From Leptolyngbya sp. SIO4C5 (GTDB lineage Bacteria > Cyanobacteriota > Cyanobacteriia > Phormidesmidales > Phormidesmidaceae), in assembly GCA_010671965.1 (NCBI GenBank), contig JAAHIC010000097.1:1-10254 (forward strand): a stretch of 10,254 nucleotides of DNA, in the 5' to 3' direction. The translations under genes were made by a program, and so were the position numbers. The notes beneath the pieces are model-generated. The model was given only the letters and a program-made list of their open reading frames with translations. It made no database searches and was not told the origin of the DNA. Every line of letters starts with the position of its first letter. Positions within the stretch are counted from its first letter, which is position 1. Positions 8,128 through 10,254 of this stretch are shown piece by piece.

Positions 8128-9765
8128 ATGAAATCCCTACAGCCCCAATTGCTAAAAGCCCTATTTTTCGCCGGATTAGCCACTAGCCTCTCGACACCGC
8201 TGGCGATCGCCGCTGAGCCTAGCGTCGCTGAACCACCTGTCCTGCGCGTCACCGTCAACAGTGCTGCCGATGGCCCGATCGTAGCCGATGGGGAGATGAC
8301 GCTGCGAGAGGCGATCGCCCTGAGTAATGGCACCCTAGCCCTAGACCAGCTCACCGCTACAGAGCAGGCCCAAGTGGCTAGGCTAGCTGCCAGCGATCGC
8401 CCCGTAATTGCCTTCAATCTGACGGCTGCTCAAACAATTGAGCTGACCGAACTGCTACCAGAAATTGCTCGACCGGGTTTGCTAATTGACGGCACTACCC
8501 AACCAGGCTACGAAACTGAAACATCTGAGGCGATCGCCCCTGCTCCTGTTGTGGCAATTACGGCGGCTGCAGACGCAGGCGTGTTTCGGGGGCTGGCGGT
8601 TGTGGCCGACAACGTCACAATTCGCGGCCTGAGCCTCTACGGGTTTACAACCCAGAATTGGGGTAACGAGGCAGTTTTGCCCGCCGATATTCTGATTACT
8701 CATCGGCTACCGCCGCCGAATATTCAGGAGCACCAGCCACCCAACGATGCGGCCCCCTTCTACGACGAGAACCTCCCGCCGCGCGGCGTTGTAGTTGAGC
8801 AAAACTGGCTGGGGCTGCCGCCGACTGGAGAACAGCCTGAAACCGCCTCGGCTTTTGGCGTATATGTATTTCACGGTGTAGAAACGAGGGTGCGGCAAAA
8901 CTGGATTGGAGGGCACAGCGGCAGCGGCGTGATCACCTCCGTGCGGGCGAGCGGGCTGGAGATCGCTGAAAATCGATTCACGGATAACGGTTCTTTGGGA
9001 ATGCCGGATGCGATCCGGCTAGAGGGTGAGGTCGCAGGGACGCAGATTCGCCAAAACGAAATTGAGCGCAGCTACGGCAGCGGCATTTTTCTGTTCAAAA
9101 CCAGCGGCGCGGTGACAATTGCGGCGAATCAGCTCATAGGCAACGGCCAGGGTCTAGAACAAGCTGCCGTATACCTGATGGGCAATGAGCATCAGGTGAT
9201 TGATAACCTGGTGCGTGAGCAAAACGGGCCGGGGGTCGTTGTTGCCGCTTATCCAGAGAGCGATCGCAACCAGATTCTCAATAATCGCTTTGAGGCAATC
9301 AACGGCCTCAGCATTGACCTGACCGCTCGCCGCCAAGCGGGAGAAACCCACTTTCAGCGCGGCGATGGCCCCAATCCGCCCCGAAATTCGCGCAACCGTC
9401 GCTTAGATACGGCCAATGACGCGATTGACGCACCGCGTTTTTTGAGCCGCGAGTTTTTTCTAATGAACGGGCAGGTCGCGATCGCAGGACAAGCGGATCC
9501 CAATGCCCAAATCACGCTGTACCGGGTGCTGGAAACGAGTAGTCAGTACGGGCCGCTGAATCAGCCATTAGCTGAAGTGCAGGCTGATGAAGCTGGGCAC
9601 TTTGAGGTGGTGCTAACCAGTTTGCAGTCGGGAGATACCGTGAGTGCGATCGCCAGTCATCCCGAATACGGTACCTCTGAACCTGCCAGAAATACCAAAA
9701 TTCTGACGCTCAGCGATGCTTCTGCTGCTGCGTCAACAAGTCCAACAAATTCTCCAATACATTAG
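8128..9765 (+). CDS. Secreted right-handed beta-helix protein with LREAI motif
   Basis: The 545-residue protein has a signal peptide (MKSLQPQLLKALFFAGLATS) cleaved near AIAA (residues 26-29). It has the layout of CSLREA-type secreted beta-helix proteins: MTLREAI at 57-63 and the family-like IDGTTQPGY at 120-128, then repeated short strands from ~150 to ~400 (VTIRGLSLYGF, VVVEQNWLG, TRVRQNWIGGHSGSG, LEIAENRF, VTIAANQLIGNGQG, HQVIDNLVREQNGPG, NQILNNRF). The N-x-[FIL] and G-[SP]-G patterns are those of parallel beta-helix (pectin-lyase-like) coils. Residues ~446-527 form an Ig-like domain (VAIAGQADPNAQITLY, then DEAGHFEVVL), and the last ~20 residues are Ser/Thr/Ala-rich. I see no clear lyase or hydrolase active site, so a structural, adhesive or glycan-binding role is as likely as an enzymatic one. 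It lies 35 bp behind the barrel gene with a good ribosome site and is likely the third cistron of that operon. It carries seven HIP1 octamers, far denser than its neighbours. Confidence 0.85.
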   Translation: MKSLQPQLLKALFFAGLATSLSTPLAIAAEPSVAEPPVLRVTVNSAADGPIVADGEMTLREAIALSNGTLALDQLTATEQAQVARLAASDRPVIAFNLTAAQTIELTELLPEIARPGLLIDGTTQPGYETETSEAIAPAPVVAITAAADAGVFRGLAVVADNVTIRGLSLYGFTTQNWGNEAVLPADILITHRLPPPNIQEHQPPNDAAPFYDENLPPRGVVVEQNWLGLPPTGEQPETASAFGVYVFHGVETRVRQNWIGGHSGSGVITSVRASGLEIAENRFTDNGSLGMPDAIRLEGEVAGTQIRQNEIERSYGSGIFLFKTSGAVTIAANQLIGNGQGLEQAAVYLMGNEHQVIDNLVREQNGPGVVVAAYPESDRNQILNNRFEAINGLSIDLTARRQAGETHFQRGDGPNPPRNSRNRRLDTANDAIDAPRFLSREFFLMNGQVAIAGQADPNAQITLYRVLETSSQYGPLNQPLAEVQADEAGHFEVVLTSLQSGDTVSAIASHPEYGTSEPARNTKILTLSDASAAASTSPTNSPIH

Positions 9766-9822
9766 GCTTCGTTTAAAAGTATGACTCAGGGTTTTATTCT
9801 TACCACCTATTTAACTCAGTTT

Positions 9823-9836
9823 TTCTTCGAGAAGAA
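9823..9836. other. Short perfect palindrome over a ribosome-binding region
   Basis: TTCTTC-GA-GAAGAA is a perfect inverted repeat with a 2-base centre. It overlaps the GAGAAG that probably serves as Shine-Dalgarno for the gene at 9842. It could be an operator half-site pair or simply chance. The rest of the 9766-9841 gap is AT-rich and shows no terminator after the beta-helix gene. Confidence 0.3.
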
Positions 9837-9841
9837 TCGTG

Positions 9842-10174
9842 ATGACGCTATTACCTAAAAAATCCCTAAAAGCTTTGCTATTAAATCGAGGTAAGCAACT
9901 TAATAGCTTTTTAGCCTGTTCAGCTCTGACATCGCTGACAACTTTAGGTTTAGGACTTTGGCAGAGTCCGGCCCAAGCTGAAGGTTCCTACCAAATGGGG
10001 CTAAACCAGTGGCTGTTTGAATACGATGCTGCAAATAGCTTCATCACGGCCCCCTCTGAGCGACCTATTTATGTCAATATTCTCAATTCGGGTGAGGTCA
10101 TCAACGTTTCGCTGTGCGGTAATGACTTCATCGGCAATTATTACCCGCCCAGCGTACTCACCATCAACCGCTAA
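9842..10174 (+). CDS. Exported protein, apparently truncated at a junction
   Basis: The start is ATG 9842, with GTG 9839 directly before it as an alternative; GAGAAG (9829-9834) lies 7 bases upstream. The product begins with a long signal peptide (MTLLPKKSLKALLLNRGKQL, then a hydrophobic stretch) ending SPAQA, followed by EGSYQMGLNQWLFEYD. A lipoprotein site at FLAC is less likely, because the hydrophobic core continues past that Cys. The mature part reads like another beta-sandwich surface protein (RPIYVNILNSGEVINVSLCG). Up to about base 10120 this looks like genuine coding sequence. Beyond that, the last ~17 codons (FIGNYYPPSVLTINR) are antisense to a recognisable P-type ATPase fragment, so the native C-terminus has been lost and the TAA at 10172 is accidental. 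Only ~95 residues, including the signal, appear authentic. The intact gene probably encoded another exported component of this locus; its family is not identified. Confidence 0.65.
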   Translation: MTLLPKKSLKALLLNRGKQLNSFLACSALTSLTTLGLGLWQSPAQAEGSYQMGLNQWLFEYDAANSFITAPSERPIYVNILNSGEVINVSLCGNDFIGNYYPPSVLTINR

Positions 10175-10252
10175 ATGAGCCACGGTTCCGGCGACAACGC
10201 AGACCGAATGGGGAATGTTTTCTTGATGCAGCAGCCGATCGCTGCCCACAAG
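10124..10252 (-). pseudogene. Internal fragment of a heavy-metal P1B-type ATPase
   Basis: Read on the minus strand from the window edge, the sequence encodes LVGSDRLLHQENIPH, then GTVAHLAVDGEYAGRVIIADEV. This matches, from memory, the soluble catalytic region of Zn/Cd/Cu-transporting P-type ATPases between the DKTGT and GDN motifs: a V-G-[SN]-x-R-L-[LM] segment, then a strand pair with AVDG and AG and the IADE[VIL] that normally continues with Lys-x-[DE]. Here it breaks off after DEV, at base 10124, and reads ITAQRNVDD, which is the antisense of the + strand exported gene. Only ~43 residues of a protein normally around 650-800 long are present, and the fragment is open at the window edge. It is a rearranged gene piece or a chimeric contig end. 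It does not belong to the surface operon. Confidence 0.7.
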
Positions 10253-10254
10253 CA

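Noticed and set aside
8010..8417. 135-residue minus-strand open frame across the barrel/beta-helix gap
   Set aside because: It overlaps the ends of two well-supported genes and their ribosome site, and its Arg/Ser/Ala-rich product shows no domain.
9911..9922. Lipoprotein signal (FLAC) in the sixth gene
   Set aside because: Phe at -3 is atypical, and the hydrophobic segment continues to a clear SPAQA cleavage site.
10001..10123. The rest of the minus-strand frame continuing from the ATPase fragment
   Set aside because: Below base 10124 it is antisense to the exported-protein gene and no longer resembles an ATPase; only 10124-10252 is supported.
1..10254. CRISPR arrays, tRNA/rRNA genes, insertion sequences
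   Set aside because: I found no regularly spaced direct repeats, no tRNA-like fold, and no transposase or terminal inverted repeats.

Overview
The window looks like cyanobacterial chromosomal DNA. The main evidence is 13 exact copies of the HIP1 octamer GCGATCGC, all inside coding sequence, in about 10 kb. Every well-supported gene lies on the + strand and carries (or, for the 5'-truncated first gene, presumably carried) a Sec-type signal peptide. There are no enzymes, transporters or regulators among them. This is a cell-surface/envelope locus.

Layout. (1) 3-1874: the 3' part of a large Thr/Asn/Asp/Gly-rich secreted protein with DUF11-like beta-sandwich domains, followed by a hairpin (1886-1917). 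(2) 1972-2538: a small secreted single-domain DUF11-like protein, followed by a second hairpin (2548-2583). (3) 2783-4330: a secreted protein with a DUF11-like domain and a C-terminal SdrD_B-like domain. (4) 4331-8092: a 1253-residue outer-membrane protein with two N-terminal Ig-like domains and a very large predicted beta-barrel. Its start codon directly follows the stop of gene 3, and its Shine-Dalgarno lies inside gene 3. (5) 8128-9765: a secreted right-handed beta-helix protein with an LREAI motif and a C-terminal Ig-like domain. (6) 9842-10174: the start of another exported protein, which appears cut off by foreign sequence.

Genes 3, 4 and 5 are tightly spaced (0 and 35 bp) with good ribosome binding sites and are very probably one operon. 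Genes 1 and 2 share the DUF11 type but are set off by hairpins. A reasonable inference is that the barrel anchors or displays the partner beta-sandwich and beta-helix proteins at the outer membrane; no sequence feature proves this.

Two points deserve attention. Codons 5-9 of the barrel gene hold a perfect (AC)7 tract, a plausible slipped-strand switch. In the last ~130 bp, the minus strand encodes an internal piece of a heavy-metal P1B-type ATPase, and its similarity stops just where gene 6 stops looking like a normal exported protein. That is a rearrangement breakpoint or an assembly chimera at the edge of the sequence.
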